Origin: Cellulosimicrobium sp. Marseille-Q4280
Lineage (GTDB): Bacteria > Actinomycetota > Actinomycetes > Actinomycetales > Cellulomonadaceae
Length of the DNA stretch: 64,000 bases
Assembly (NCBI RefSeq): GCF_943181405.1
Contig: NZ_CALPBY010000004.1
Coordinates: 310,001-374,000, forward strand
Direction of reading: 5' to 3'
Part shown: piece by piece, positions 25,961-34,360 of the stretch
How the letters are laid out: every line of letters begins with the position of its first letter
Numbering within the stretch: the stretch's first letter is position 1
Notes under the pieces: generated by a model
The model's database searches: none
What the model was told of the DNA's origin: nothing
The model's input: the letters and a program-made list of their open reading frames with translations, nothing else
Translations under genes and position numbers: made by a program

Positions 25961-26845
25961 ATGTCAGACGCGACGACGCCGCGGCCTCCCGCCGAGCCGG
26001 GAGAGCCGCGCATCCACGTCACGCTCTCCACCGCCAGCGTCTACCCGCGTCGCGCGGGCTACGCCTTCGAGGCGGCCGCCGACCTGGGGTACGACGGCAT
26101 GGAGGTCATGGTGTGGTCCGACGAGACCACCCAGGACGCCGCGGCGCTCAACCGGCTCTCCGCCGACCACGGCATGCCGATCCGCAGCATCCACGCGCCG
26201 ACGCTCCTCGTGAGCCAGCGCGTGTGGGGGCGCCCGCCGGGGCCCAAGCTGCGGCGCAGCGTCGAGCTCGCGCAGGAGGTCGGGGCGAGCACGGTCGTCG
26301 TGCACCCGCCGTTCCGGTGGCAGTACAAGTACGCGCGCGAGTTCGAGGAGCTGGTCCGCGAGCTCGACGAGACCGAGGGCGTGACGATCGCCGTCGAGAA
26401 CATGTACCCCTGGCGCGGGCGCAAGCGGGAGATGCAGGCGTACCTGCCCGGCTGGGACCCGTCCGAGCACGGCTACGACCACGTCACGCTCGACCTGTCG
26501 CACGCGGCCGTCGCCCAGCAGGACGCCCTCATGCTGCTCGACGTGTTCGACGGCCGGCTCGCGCACGTCCACCTGGCCGACGGGTCGGCGTCGATCAAGG
26601 ACGAGCACCTCGTCCCGGGCCGGGGTGACCAGCCGTGCGACAAGGTGCTCGCCGAGCTCGTGCGGCGCGGGTGGTCGGGCGACGTCGTCGTGGAGATCGC
26701 GACACGTCGCGCGCGGACGGCGGCCGAGCGCAAGGAGGACCTCGCGGCGTCGCTGTTCTTCGCGCGCACGTACCTCACGCCGGACCCGCACCCGACCTAC
26801 GAGCCGCCGCCGGGCCACGCGCACCGCCACCTCGACGCCTGGTGA
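25961..26845 (+). CDS. Sugar phosphate isomerase/epimerase-like TIM barrel
   Basis: 294 residues, AP-endonuclease-2/xylose-isomerase-like fold. Likely metal ligands are seen in order: IHAPTLL, VVHPPFRW, AVENMYPW (Glu), TLDLSHAAV (Asp/His), HVHLADG and VVVEIATR (Glu). No signal peptide. A TAGGGT box at 25948-25953 lies 7 bases before the ATG, so the message is probably leaderless. It is divergent from ptsH. Substrate unknown; sugar or inositol-type hydroxy-ketones are typical. Confidence 0.78.
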   Translation: MSDATTPRPPAEPGEPRIHVTLSTASVYPRRAGYAFEAAADLGYDGMEVMVWSDETTQDAAALNRLSADHGMPIRSIHAPTLLVSQRVWGRPPGPKLRRSVELAQEVGASTVVVHPPFRWQYKYAREFEELVRELDETEGVTIAVENMYPWRGRKREMQAYLPGWDPSEHGYDHVTLDLSHAAVAQQDALMLLDVFDGRLAHVHLADGSASIKDEHLVPGRGDQPCDKVLAELVRRGWSGDVVVEIATRRARTAAERKEDLAASLFFARTYLTPDPHPTYEPPPGHAHRHLDAW

Positions 26846-26928
26846 CGCGCGCACCGACCGCGTGCGCGGCGTCGGGCAGGCGATACCGGGCCGGTGCGGC
26901 CCGGGCGGGCGCGGCCTGGCCCGCGCTG

Positions 26929-26960
26929 CCGGGCTCGCCCGTCGGACGAGGCGAGCCCGG
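26929..26960. terminator. Bidirectional hairpin terminator
   Basis: Perfect 11-bp stem, CCGGGCTCGCC (26929-26939) with GGCGAGCCCGG (26950-26960), loop of 10 bases, between the convergent isomerase and ThuA-like genes. Confidence 0.65.
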
Positions 26961-26975
26961 CCCTGAGCGTCCGGG

Positions 26976-28442
26976 TCAGTCCGAGCCGTAGGCGACGACG
27001 GCCTCCTCCGAGACCTGCTCGCCGTCGCGCTCCGCGGTGACGGTCACGGTCGCCTCGCCGGCGGGGGCGTCGGCGACCCGCGTGGCGAACGACTGGTAGG
27101 CCGACGCGCCGGGTGCGACGTCCTCGAACGTCCGCGTGCCGTACGGCGTGCTGACGGTGACGTCGACCGCCGTCTGCTCGTCGTTGACGACCCGCACCGC
27201 GACGTAGTCCCTGCTGCCGAGGGTGCGCAGCTGCGCCTCGGCGGAGAAGGCGAGGTCGGCGTCACCGCCGACCAGCGCGGACTGCCAGTCCGTGAGGTCC
27301 GCGAGCTTCGTGGCGAGCAGCGCCGTGTCGCCGGCGTCGTCGGAGAGGCTGTCGACGAGCTCCTGGGCAGCAGCGATCGCGGTCAGCGCCGCGGCGTGGT
27401 CGCCGGCGTCCGCGGCGGCCTCCGCGTCGTCGAGGTGCGCGGTGATGCCCGCGACGGCCTCGGCGTCACCGTGGCTCGTGGTGTCGAGCTCCTCGACGAT
27501 GCCGTCGACCTCGCCGAAGGTCACGCAGTTGCCGCCGCCCTCGACGACGCCCGCGGTCCACTCGACGCCCTTGAGGACGTGCTCGCGGAACAGCGGGTCG
27601 GTCCACGACTGGTCGGTGTGACCGGCGCCCTCGTACCAGGAGCGTCCGCCCTCGAAGTTGTGGCACCACGCGAGCGGGTGGTCCTCGCCCATCGCATTGT
27701 TGCCCGGCGAGTAGGTCGACTCGTCGAGCGTGATGAGGACGTGGACGTCCTCGCGGGGGTTGGTCGTGTAGTTGTACCACTCGTCGAACCGCTCCCAGGC
27801 GGCGGGGAGGTGCTCCGTCGACGGGTGCGCCGGGCTCTCGACGCGCATGGTCGCGGTCTGCTGCGCCGGGTGGCTCGCGAAGCGCGCGCCGCCGCCGGTG
27901 AGCTCGCTGTACCAGGGCACGGTGTGCATCGTGTCGGTCGCGGCGTGGAGGCCGACGAAGCCGCCGCCGGAGCGGATGTAGCCCTGGAACGCGGCGAGCT
28001 CGGCGTCGTCGAGCAGGCGCGGTGTGGCGGGGTTGAGCGAGTTCGTGTTGTCGACGGGGGAGACGAAGACGATCGTCGCGTACTGCTGCAGGTCCTCGGT
28101 GCTCGTGAACGGCGTGCTCGCCATGGTCAGGTCGGGCTGGCCGGGCGAGCCGGGGCCCCACCAGCCGCTCGACGTGTTCGGCGGGTCCCACACGTCGACG
28201 GTGAAACCGTTGTCCGCACCGAGCTCGATGAGGGTGCGCGTCGTGTCGTCGATGTGGGAGTGCCGGAACCCGAGCGTCTCGCCGACCACGAGGATCTTGT
28301 AGGGCTCGTCGGCGGCGGCGACGGTCGCGACCGGGGTGCTGGACGACGCCGGGGCGGCGAGCGCGACACCCGTGACGGCCAGTGGGACGGCGACGAGTCC
28401 TGCCGCCGCCCGATGAATGGTCTTTCCGTTGAACAAATGCAT
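26976..28442 (-). CDS. Secreted ThuA-like domain protein
   Basis: 488 residues. A signal peptide (about 1-44) ends in an Ala-rich cleavage region. Residues about 47-300 form a ThuA-like class I glutamine-amidotransferase-like fold (KILVVGETLGFRHSHIDDT, GGGFVGLHAATDTMHTVPWY, HPLAWCHNFEGGRSWYEGAGH). A helical segment of about 310-385 resembles FIVAR-type modules, and the C-terminus is an Ig-like beta domain (AVDVTVSTPYGTRTFEDV). No sorting signal or membrane anchor. ThuA-like proteins are found in carbohydrate loci and are linked to sugar oxidation or trehalose use, but their reaction is not settled. RBS GAGGAG upstream. The promoter has an AT-rich inverted repeat. Confidence 0.82.
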   Translation of the reverse strand: MHLFNGKTIHRAAAGLVAVPLAVTGVALAAPASSSTPVATVAAADEPYKILVVGETLGFRHSHIDDTTRTLIELGADNGFTVDVWDPPNTSSGWWGPGSPGQPDLTMASTPFTSTEDLQQYATIVFVSPVDNTNSLNPATPRLLDDAELAAFQGYIRSGGGFVGLHAATDTMHTVPWYSELTGGGARFASHPAQQTATMRVESPAHPSTEHLPAAWERFDEWYNYTTNPREDVHVLITLDESTYSPGNNAMGEDHPLAWCHNFEGGRSWYEGAGHTDQSWTDPLFREHVLKGVEWTAGVVEGGGNCVTFGEVDGIVEELDTTSHGDAEAVAGITAHLDDAEAAADAGDHAAALTAIAAAQELVDSLSDDAGDTALLATKLADLTDWQSALVGGDADLAFSAEAQLRTLGSRDYVAVRVVNDEQTAVDVTVSTPYGTRTFEDVAPGASAYQSFATRVADAPAGEATVTVTAERDGEQVSEEAVVAYGSD

Positions 28443-28523
28443 GCGTGCTTCTCCTCGTCTCGCCGGTGAGCAGTGAGAGCCGTGCTGGCCGCACCGCAGC
28501 GGAGCGGTGTCGGTACCTGGCCT

Positions 28524-28552
28524 ACTTTTAGCGAGTGTTGTTCAAAAGTCAA
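28524..28552 (-). promoter_or_regulatory. Promoter with overlapping inverted repeat
   Basis: On the minus strand, TTGACT (28552-28547) and TAAAAG (28530-28525) are spaced 16 bases. An inverted repeat ACTTTT...AAAAGT (28524-28549) overlaps both boxes, so a repressor bound there would block polymerase. It is unusually AT-rich for this genome and drives the ThuA-like gene. Confidence 0.6.
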
Positions 28553-28635
28553 GGAAACTGAGCATGACTTCTGCGCGCGATGTGCCGAGGTCGGCCGTGC
28601 CGGTCGAGTCCCGGTGGCTGATCGCGTGGTCGGAG

Positions 28636-29358
28636 TCAGCGCGACGCGACGGCCCAGCGGAACGCGTTGCGCAGCACGTAGCGCCCGTCGTCCTGCCGGA
28701 ACGGTGCCGCGGCGGTGAGCAGCACGGGCGCGACCTCGGCCCGGTCCTGCGGGTCGGCCCCGGCGGTCAGGGCGTGCACGAGCGACGTCGCGTCGGGGAG
28801 CACCATCGGTGTCGCGGTGAGTCGCTCGGCCTGCACCGTGAGGCCGTGCGAGGCGAGGAGGTCGCCCAGGTAGCCGGGCTCGCGGGTCTCGTCGCTCGGC
28901 TCGTGGTCGTCGCCCGCGAGCGCGCGCTCGAGGACGGTGAGGTCGTTGTGGTGGTCCCCGGCCCAGCTCGCGACCGCAACCCGGAGACCCACGCGCGCGC
29001 ACTCGCGCACCGTCTCCTCGACGTCCGTGAACGCGAGCGCGTTCACGAGCGTGACCAGGTCGAACGCGTCGTCGGGCCACGGCAGGTCCTCCCCGCGGGC
29101 GACGCGGACGTCGCTGCGCGGGCTCCGCGCGCGGGCGAGGGCGACCATCGCCGCGGAGGGGTCGCAGCCCGCGGTGACGGCGCCCGCGTCGTCGAGCAGG
29201 GCGAGGAGCTCGCCCGACCCGCAGCCGACGTCGAGCACGCGCCACCCCGCGGCCAGGCCGGCGGCCGCGAGCAGCGCCCGCTGCGCAGGTTCGGCGACCG
29301 GAGCCCAGTACCGCGCCCAGTCGATCGCGACCGATGACCAGTCGTCGACGTCGTCCAT
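28636..29358 (-). CDS. Class I SAM-dependent methyltransferase
   Basis: 240 residues with the SAM-binding motif I VLDVGCGSGELLALL, an acidic residue after strand 2 (AGCDPSAAMV), and motif DLVTLVNALAF. This is a UbiE/type-11 methyltransferase core with no extra domain. Start at ATG 29358. It is divergent from the MFS gene. Substrate not evident. The stop is 193 bases from the ThuA-like start on the same strand, so it is probably a separate unit. Confidence 0.82.
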   Translation of the reverse strand: MDDVDDWSSVAIDWARYWAPVAEPAQRALLAAAGLAAGWRVLDVGCGSGELLALLDDAGAVTAGCDPSAAMVALARARSPRSDVRVARGEDLPWPDDAFDLVTLVNALAFTDVEETVRECARVGLRVAVASWAGDHHNDLTVLERALAGDDHEPSDETREPGYLGDLLASHGLTVQAERLTATPMVLPDATSLVHALTAGADPQDRAEVAPVLLTAAAPFRQDDGRYVLRNAFRWAVASR

Positions 29359-29432
29359 GCCACCATCCTCGCCCGACGCCGTCGCGGGCGGGCGTCACGG
29401 TCACGGCCGGGCGCCGCGTAGGCTCGTCGACC

Positions 29433-30833
29433 GTGGCCCGGGTCAACGGTCTTCTCGCCGACACGACGCCCCTGCGTACCTCCGCGCCGTTCCGACGCCT
29501 GTGGTGGGGGCTCGGGATCTCCAACCTCGGCTCGCAGCTCACGGTCGTCGCCGTGGGCCTGCAGGTCTACGCGCTCACCGGGTCGTCGCTCGCGGTCGGT
29601 GTCCTCGGGATCTGCGCGCTCGTGCCGCTCGTCGTGCTCGGGCTGTACGGCGGCGCGCTCGTCGACGCGTACGACCGCCGCAAGGTCGCGCTCGCGGCGT
29701 CGGCCGCCCTGTGGGTGGTCACGAGTCTCGTCGCGCTCCAGGCGTGGCTCCACCTCGACTCGGTGGGTGTGCTCTACGCGCTCGTCGCGGCGCAGTCCGC
29801 GGCGTTCGCGATCAACAACCCCGCGCGGTCGGCGATCATCCCGCGCCTCGTCGAGCCGCGGCTCCTCCCCGCCGCGAACGCGCTCCAGACGCTCGCGTGG
29901 AACGTCGCGCTGACCGTCGGGCCGCTCGGGGGCGCGCTCCTCGTGGCGCTGTGGGGCTACCAGGTCGCGTACACGATCGACGCGGTGCTGTTCACCGCGG
30001 CGCTGTGGGCGGTGTGGCGGCTGCCGGACATCCCGCCCCTGTCAGGGCCACAGGTCAGCGCCGTGACCCCTGGCCCTGACACGACGCTCGGGGGTGACGA
30101 CGTGTCAGGCGCACAGGTCACCCCGGTGACCTCTCGCCCTGACACGGCCCGACGCCGCCGCCGGGGTCGCGCGGTCGGGTGGCGGTCCGTCGTCGACGGG
30201 CTGCGCTACCTCGGCACGCAGCCGAACATCCGCACGACGTTCCTCGTGGACCTCGCGGCGATGGTCCTCGCGTCGCCACGCGTGCTGCTGCCCGCCGCAG
30301 GGGTCGTCTGGCTCGGCGGGGGAGAGGCCACGACCGGCGTGCTCACCGCGGCCTTCGCGATCGGTGCGGTGCTCGCGAGCGCATTCTCCGGCGGCCTGTC
30401 GCGCGTGCGGTGGCAGGGCCGGGTGATCGTCTGGGCGATCACCGCGTACGGGGCGTCGATCGTGCTGTTCGGGCTCGTGCTGCTCGGGGTCGGCGCGACG
30501 TCGCCCTCGACCGTCCTCGTCGGGTGGGTCGTCGCGGCGTGCGTCGCGCTCGCGCTCGCCGGGGCGTCGGACGCCGTGAGCTCCGTGTTCCGCCAGACCA
30601 TCCTCCAGACCGCGGCTCCCGACGAGATGCGCGGACGCCTCCAGGGCGTGTTCATCGTGGTCGTCGCGGGCGGACCGCGGCTCGGCGAGCTCGTGCTCGG
30701 CGCGCAGTCGACGTGGACCGGCGAGGCGTGGGCGGCGGTCCTCGGCGGGATCGCGTGCGTCGTCGCGCTGTGGCTGGTCGTCCGCGCGCAGCGCCGGTTC
30801 TGGCGCTACGACGCGCTGCACCCCGAGCCCTGA
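29433..30833 (+). CDS. MFS exporter, EntS-like (MFS_3)
   Basis: 466 residues, about 12 membrane helices. MFS_3 signs are GISNLGSQLTVVAVGLQVYA, YGGALVDAYDRRKVAL (motif A) and NNPARSAIIPRLV. The GTG at 29433 is preceded by TAGGCT (29419-29424) at 8 bases, so a leaderless start is likely; a frame opening at 29334 would overlap the methyltransferase. The central cytoplasmic loop is enlarged by two copies of a 42-base palindromic repeat encoding Ser/Pro/Thr-rich sequence. Related proteins export siderophores, macrolides or other small molecules. Confidence 0.82.
   Translation: MARVNGLLADTTPLRTSAPFRRLWWGLGISNLGSQLTVVAVGLQVYALTGSSLAVGVLGICALVPLVVLGLYGGALVDAYDRRKVALAASAALWVVTSLVALQAWLHLDSVGVLYALVAAQSAAFAINNPARSAIIPRLVEPRLLPAANALQTLAWNVALTVGPLGGALLVALWGYQVAYTIDAVLFTAALWAVWRLPDIPPLSGPQVSAVTPGPDTTLGGDDVSGAQVTPVTSRPDTARRRRRGRAVGWRSVVDGLRYLGTQPNIRTTFLVDLAAMVLASPRVLLPAAGVVWLGGGEATTGVLTAAFAIGAVLASAFSGGLSRVRWQGRVIVWAITAYGASIVLFGLVLLGVGATSPSTVLVGWVVAACVALALAGASDAVSSVFRQTILQTAAPDEMRGRLQGVFIVVVAGGPRLGELVLGAQSTWTGEAWAAVLGGIACVVALWLVVRAQRRFWRYDALHPEP
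30040..30144. repeat. Two tandem 42-bp palindromic repeats in the MFS loop
   Basis: Copies at 30040-30081 and 30103-30144 begin TGTCAGG and end CCTGACA. Each is itself an imperfect palindrome with an inner AGGTCA...TGACC pair. Together they encode the Ser/Pro/Thr-rich loop between the two MFS halves. They look like copies of a genomic palindromic repeat family inserted in frame. Confidence 0.7.
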
Positions 30834-30854
30834 CGGACGCCGAGACGCGGGCCT

Positions 30855-30883
30855 CCGCCCCGGACCGTCCGGGTCAGGGGCGG
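30855..30883. terminator. Hairpin between convergent genes
   Basis: CCGCCCC (30855-30861) pairs with GGGGCGG (30877-30883) around 15 bases, between the stops of the MFS and HxlR genes. Confidence 0.5.
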
Positions 30884-30886
30884 GGC

Positions 30887-31297
30887 TCACGTCGCGGCGG
30901 GGACGGCGCCCACCACCTGCCCGCCGAGCCGCTCGAGACGACCCCGCCCCCAGTCGCCGAGCGACTCGAGCGCCGTGTTGAGCGCGCTGCCGTGCTCCGT
31001 GAGCGAGTACTCGACCCGCGGCGGGACCTCGGGGAACACCTCCCGCCGGAGCAGGCCGTCGGCCTCCATCTCGCGGAGCTGTTGCGCGAGCACCTTGTCG
31101 CTCACGCCCGGCAGACCGCGCTTGAGCGCGGCGTACCGGCGCACGCCGTGGTCCTCGAGCTCCCAGAGGATCAGCGACTTCCACTTGCCGCTCACCACGT
31201 CCATCGCGGCGTCGAGGCCGCACACGTAGGGGCCGCGGCGCGGGGGCAGGGCCGGCTGCCCGTCGTGCAGCACGGTCGCGGAGGGTGTCGTCGTCAT
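30887..31297 (-). CDS. HxlR-family transcriptional regulator
   Basis: 136 residues, MarR-like winged helix of the HxlR group: CGLDAAMDVVSGKWKSLILWEL, YAALKRGLPGVSDKVLAQQLREME and EYSLTEHG are the conserved helix, recognition helix and wing. The conserved Cys at the start (YVCGLD) could be a redox or electrophile sensor as in HypR or YodB. ATG with AAGGAG upstream. It is divergent from two imine-reductase-like genes. The gap contains two similar 12-base palindromes, so it probably controls both directions. Confidence 0.88.
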   Translation of the reverse strand: MTTTPSATVLHDGQPALPPRRGPYVCGLDAAMDVVSGKWKSLILWELEDHGVRRYAALKRGLPGVSDKVLAQQLREMEADGLLRREVFPEVPPRVEYSLTEHGSALNTALESLGDWGRGRLERLGGQVVGAVPAAT

Positions 31298-31391
31298 CGC
31301 TCGCTCCTTCGTCTCCGGTCGGCGGGTGCGTGCCCTCCGACGGGCGTCGCCCGCAGGAGTCCCGAAGGCTCTGCCCCCGTGACCTGCACGC

Positions 31392-31423
31392 TCACCTGGA
31401 GGTGAGAACCCCACCTCGAAGTG
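31392..31423. promoter_or_regulatory. Tandem HxlR operator candidates
   Basis: CACCTGGAGGTG (31393-31404, extending to TCACCT-GG-AGGTGA at 31392-31405) and CACCTCGAAGTG (31412-31423) are two related palindromes, 19 bases apart, between the divergent HxlR and oxidoreductase genes. Confidence 0.6.
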
Positions 31424-31522
31424 CGTTCTTCCCGGACGACCGGACGACGGCGAGGGTGGACGACGAAGGGCACGCCGCGTCGTCGGACGTCGCCCGGTCT
31501 TCCCACCCGACCCGGAGGAACG

Positions 31523-32464
31523 ATGCCAGACCAGTCAGCCGCCACAGCTCCCGCCCTGCCCTCGACACCATCGCCGCTCCCCGTGACCGTCCTCGGCCTC
31601 GGGGCGATGGGCAGCGCCCTCGCCGCCGCGACCGCCGAGGCGGGCCACCCGACCACCGTCTGGAACCGCACGGCGGGACGCGCTGACGCGCTCGTCGCCG
31701 CCGGAGCGCGCGAGGCGACCTCGGTGCGGGACGCCGTCGGCTCGTCTCCGCTCGTCGTGGCCGTCCTGCTCGACCACGCGTCGGTCCACGAGACGCTCGG
31801 CCCCGTCGCGGACGCGCTCGCCGGCCGGACGCTGGTCGACCTCGTCACGACGACGCCCGAGGAGTCGCGGGAGCTGGCCGCCTGGGCGACGTCCCACGGC
31901 ATCGACTACCTCGACGGCGGGATCATGGCGGTCCCCGCGATGATCGGCGGGCCGGGCTCGGAGGTCCTCTACAGCGGGTCGCGCGCCGTGTTCGACGCCG
32001 CGCGTCCCGTGCTCGACACGTGGGGCGAGAGCACGTGGCTCGGCGAGGACCCCGGCCTCGCGCCGCTCTACGACCTCGCGCTGCTCGCCGGCATGTACGC
32101 GATGTTCGCGGGCTTCTTCCACGGTGTCGCGATGGTCGGGACGGCGGGCGTGAGCGCGACGGACTTCGCCCGCCGCGCGGCGCCCTGGCTCGTCGCGATG
32201 ACGTCGGGCCTCGCCGACTACGCCGACGTGATCGACCGTCGCGACTACGGCGGTCCCGGCCAGCAGAGCCTCGAGTTCTCGGACCCCTCGGACATGGTCC
32301 GTGCGAGCGAGGAGGCCGGGCTCGCGACGGACGTCGTCGCTGCCGTGCAGGCGCTGGTCCGGCGCCAGGTCGACGCCGGTCACGGCGCCGACGGGTTCGC
32401 ACGTGCCGTCGAGAGCATCCGGACCGACACCACCCGGACCCACACCGCAGGAGGAACCCGATGA
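31523..32464 (+). CDS. Imine-reductase-like NAD(P)-dependent dehydrogenase 1
   Basis: 313 residues from ATG 31523 (GGAGGAACG upstream). The N-terminal Rossmann fold has VTVLGLGAMGSALAAATAEAG and WNRTAGRADAL, whose Arg favours NADP. The C-terminal helical dimerisation domain is of the imine-reductase/hydroxyisobutyrate-dehydrogenase type (PLYDLALLAGMYAMFAGFFHG, GADGFARAVE). The catalytic Lys of hydroxy-acid dehydrogenases is not present at the usual place, which fits imine reductases. It overlaps the next, paralogous gene by ATGA and is divergent from the HxlR regulator. Likely reduces a small imine or reactive carbonyl. Confidence 0.78.
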   Translation: MPDQSAATAPALPSTPSPLPVTVLGLGAMGSALAAATAEAGHPTTVWNRTAGRADALVAAGAREATSVRDAVGSSPLVVAVLLDHASVHETLGPVADALAGRTLVDLVTTTPEESRELAAWATSHGIDYLDGGIMAVPAMIGGPGSEVLYSGSRAVFDAARPVLDTWGESTWLGEDPGLAPLYDLALLAGMYAMFAGFFHGVAMVGTAGVSATDFARRAAPWLVAMTSGLADYADVIDRRDYGGPGQQSLEFSDPSDMVRASEEAGLATDVVAAVQALVRRQVDAGHGADGFARAVESIRTDTTRTHTAGGTR

Positions 32465-33375
32465 GCAAGCCCACCCCCGTCACCGTGATCGGCCTCGGCC
32501 CGATGGGCCAGGCCATGGTCCGCACGCTGCTCGCCGCGGGCCACCCGGTCACCGTGTGGAACCGCACGCCGTCGCGCGCGGACGCGCTCGTGGCGGAGGG
32601 CGCGGCTCTCGTCGCGTCGCCGGCCGAGGCCGTGGCGGCGAGCGACGTCGTCGTGCTGAGCCTGACCGACTACGCGGCGATGTACGACGTCCTCGGCGCG
32701 GCGCCGGACGCGCTGCGAGGAAGGACTCTCGTCAACCTCAGCTCGGACACCCCGGGCGCGACGCGCGTCGCCGCCCGGTGGGCTGCCGACCACGCCGCGA
32801 CGCTCGTGGTCGGCGGCGTCATGGCGCCGCCGCCGATGGTCGGGACCTCGGACGCGTACGTCTACTACAGCGGGCCCGAGGCGGCGTTCCGGTCCCACGA
32901 GCGCACCCTCGGGCTCCTCGGCGCACCGCGGTACCTCGGTGAGGACCCGGGTCTCGCGCAGCTCATGTACCAGGCGCAGCTCGACGTGTTCCTCACGGCA
33001 CTGTCCGGGGTCGCGCACGCGGCGGCGCTCGCGCAGGCCGCCGGGGTGCCGCCGACCCAGTTCGTCCCCGAGGCGCTGCAGACGCTCGTCACCACGCCCG
33101 CGATGATCGGGGCCGACGAGGCGGCGGGGGTGGAGTTCGAGACCGGCGTCCACCCCGGCTCCCTCAGCACCGTGACGATGATGGGCGCGACCGCGGCGCA
33201 CGTCCTCGGCGCGAGCGAGGAGCTGGGAGTCGACCCCGAGCTGCCGCGCGCGGTCCAGTCGCACTACGAGCGCGCGCTCGCGGCGGGGCACGGGCGGGAC
33301 GGCTGGACGGCGATCTTCGAGGGGATCAGAGCGGGCGTCGACGTGGGCTCCGGTGCTCGGGCGGCGCGTCGGTAG
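32461..33375 (+). CDS. Imine-reductase-like NAD(P)-dependent dehydrogenase 2
   Basis: 304 residues. The same layout as the preceding gene: VTVIGLGPMGQAMVRTLLAAG, VWNRTPSRADAL, then GGVMAPPPMVGTSDAYVYYSG and a helical C-domain ending GHGRDGWTAIFEGI. Clear tandem duplication with divergence, possibly giving different substrate ranges or a heterodimer. Overlap with the upstream gene predicts translational coupling under HxlR control. Confidence 0.78.
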   Translation: MSKPTPVTVIGLGPMGQAMVRTLLAAGHPVTVWNRTPSRADALVAEGAALVASPAEAVAASDVVVLSLTDYAAMYDVLGAAPDALRGRTLVNLSSDTPGATRVAARWAADHAATLVVGGVMAPPPMVGTSDAYVYYSGPEAAFRSHERTLGLLGAPRYLGEDPGLAQLMYQAQLDVFLTALSGVAHAAALAQAAGVPPTQFVPEALQTLVTTPAMIGADEAAGVEFETGVHPGSLSTVTMMGATAAHVLGASEELGVDPELPRAVQSHYERALAAGHGRDGWTAIFEGIRAGVDVGSGARAARR

Positions 33376-33385
33376 TGTGGAGCGT

Positions 33386-34300
33386 GTGACCGACGCACCG
33401 CGCGAGACCTCGTCCGGGACCTCGCCGCGGGACCGGGAGGGGATCTTCGTCGCCGGTCCCGCATCGTGGAACCGGATCGTCCAGCTCGACGCGCTCCCGG
33501 ACCCCACCCCGCACGCGGTGCTCGCGCGCGACTCCTACGACACCGTCGGCGGGACGTCCGCCGGGAAGGCGCTCAACCTCGCGGCTCTCGGCCGGCCGGT
33601 CACCCTGCGCACCGTGCTCGGAGCCGACGACGACGGCGCGCGCGTGCGCTCGGTCCTCGAGTCCGGCGGGGTGCGGCTGCTCGTCGAGCCGTCGCCCGAC
33701 GGGCGGACGGAGAGCCACCTCAACCTCATGGACCGTGACGGTGGCCGCGTGTCGGTGTACCTGCGCGCCCCGGGCGAGGTCGCGGCGTCGGGTGCGGGGT
33801 GGGACGCGGCCGTCGCAGCGCTCGACGCCGCCGCCGTGGTCGTCGTCGATCTCGCCGTCCCGGCTCTGCCTGTGCTCGACCTCGCCGTCGCGCGCGGGCG
33901 GGAGGTCTGGGTGGACCTGCACGACTACGACGGCGCGGCGGACTTCCACCGCCCGTGGGTCGAGGCGGGGACGCACGTGTTCCTCAGCTCCGACCGCCTG
34001 CCCGATCATCGCGCGTTCATGGTGGCCCGGCTCGGTGCCGGCGCGCGGTTGGTCGTGTGCACGCACGGCGCTCGCGGGGCGACGGCGCTCACCGCCGAGG
34101 GGTTCGTCGACGTCCCCGCGCAGCCGGTCGAGGACGTCGTCGACACGAACGGCGCCGGGGACGCGTTCTTCGCGGGGTTCCTCGACGCGCACCTGCGCGG
34201 CGAGCCCGTCGAGGCGGCGATGCGGGCCGGGGCCGCGCACGCGGCCCGCGTCGTACGCAGCCCCGGTCTCGCCCCGCTCGGCGGCGTCGAGCGGGGCTGA
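33386..34300 (+). CDS. PfkB-family carbohydrate kinase
   Basis: 304 residues from the GTG at 33386; a TAGTGT box (33373-33378) lies 7 bases upstream, consistent with a leaderless message. A slightly longer frame from 33353 is possible. PfkB signature 1 is seen around GGTSAGKALNLAALG and signature 2 is DTNGAGDAFFAGFLDAH, with the catalytic Asp. The N-terminal substrate region (GPASWNRIVQLDALP) is variable. It phosphorylates a sugar or nucleoside with ATP; the substrate cannot be assigned. It begins 10 bases after the oxidoreductase stop. Confidence 0.85.
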   Translation: MTDAPRETSSGTSPRDREGIFVAGPASWNRIVQLDALPDPTPHAVLARDSYDTVGGTSAGKALNLAALGRPVTLRTVLGADDDGARVRSVLESGGVRLLVEPSPDGRTESHLNLMDRDGGRVSVYLRAPGEVAASGAGWDAAVAALDAAAVVVVDLAVPALPVLDLAVARGREVWVDLHDYDGAADFHRPWVEAGTHVFLSSDRLPDHRAFMVARLGAGARLVVCTHGARGATALTAEGFVDVPAQPVEDVVDTNGAGDAFFAGFLDAHLRGEPVEAAMRAGAAHAARVVRSPGLAPLGGVERG

Positions 34301-34360
34301 CGCCGTCCGGTCCTCGGCGGACCCGGCGCGGCAGGGCTCAGCACGGCCGGCCGGCCCCGG

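Noticed and set aside
29334-29432. Earlier start for the MFS gene
   Set aside because: It would overlap the divergent methyltransferase start; the GTG at 29433 has a matching -10 box.
30040-30144. CRISPR-like repeat pair
   Set aside because: Only two copies, with a spacer of 21 bases, inside an MFS reading frame. No cas genes nearby.
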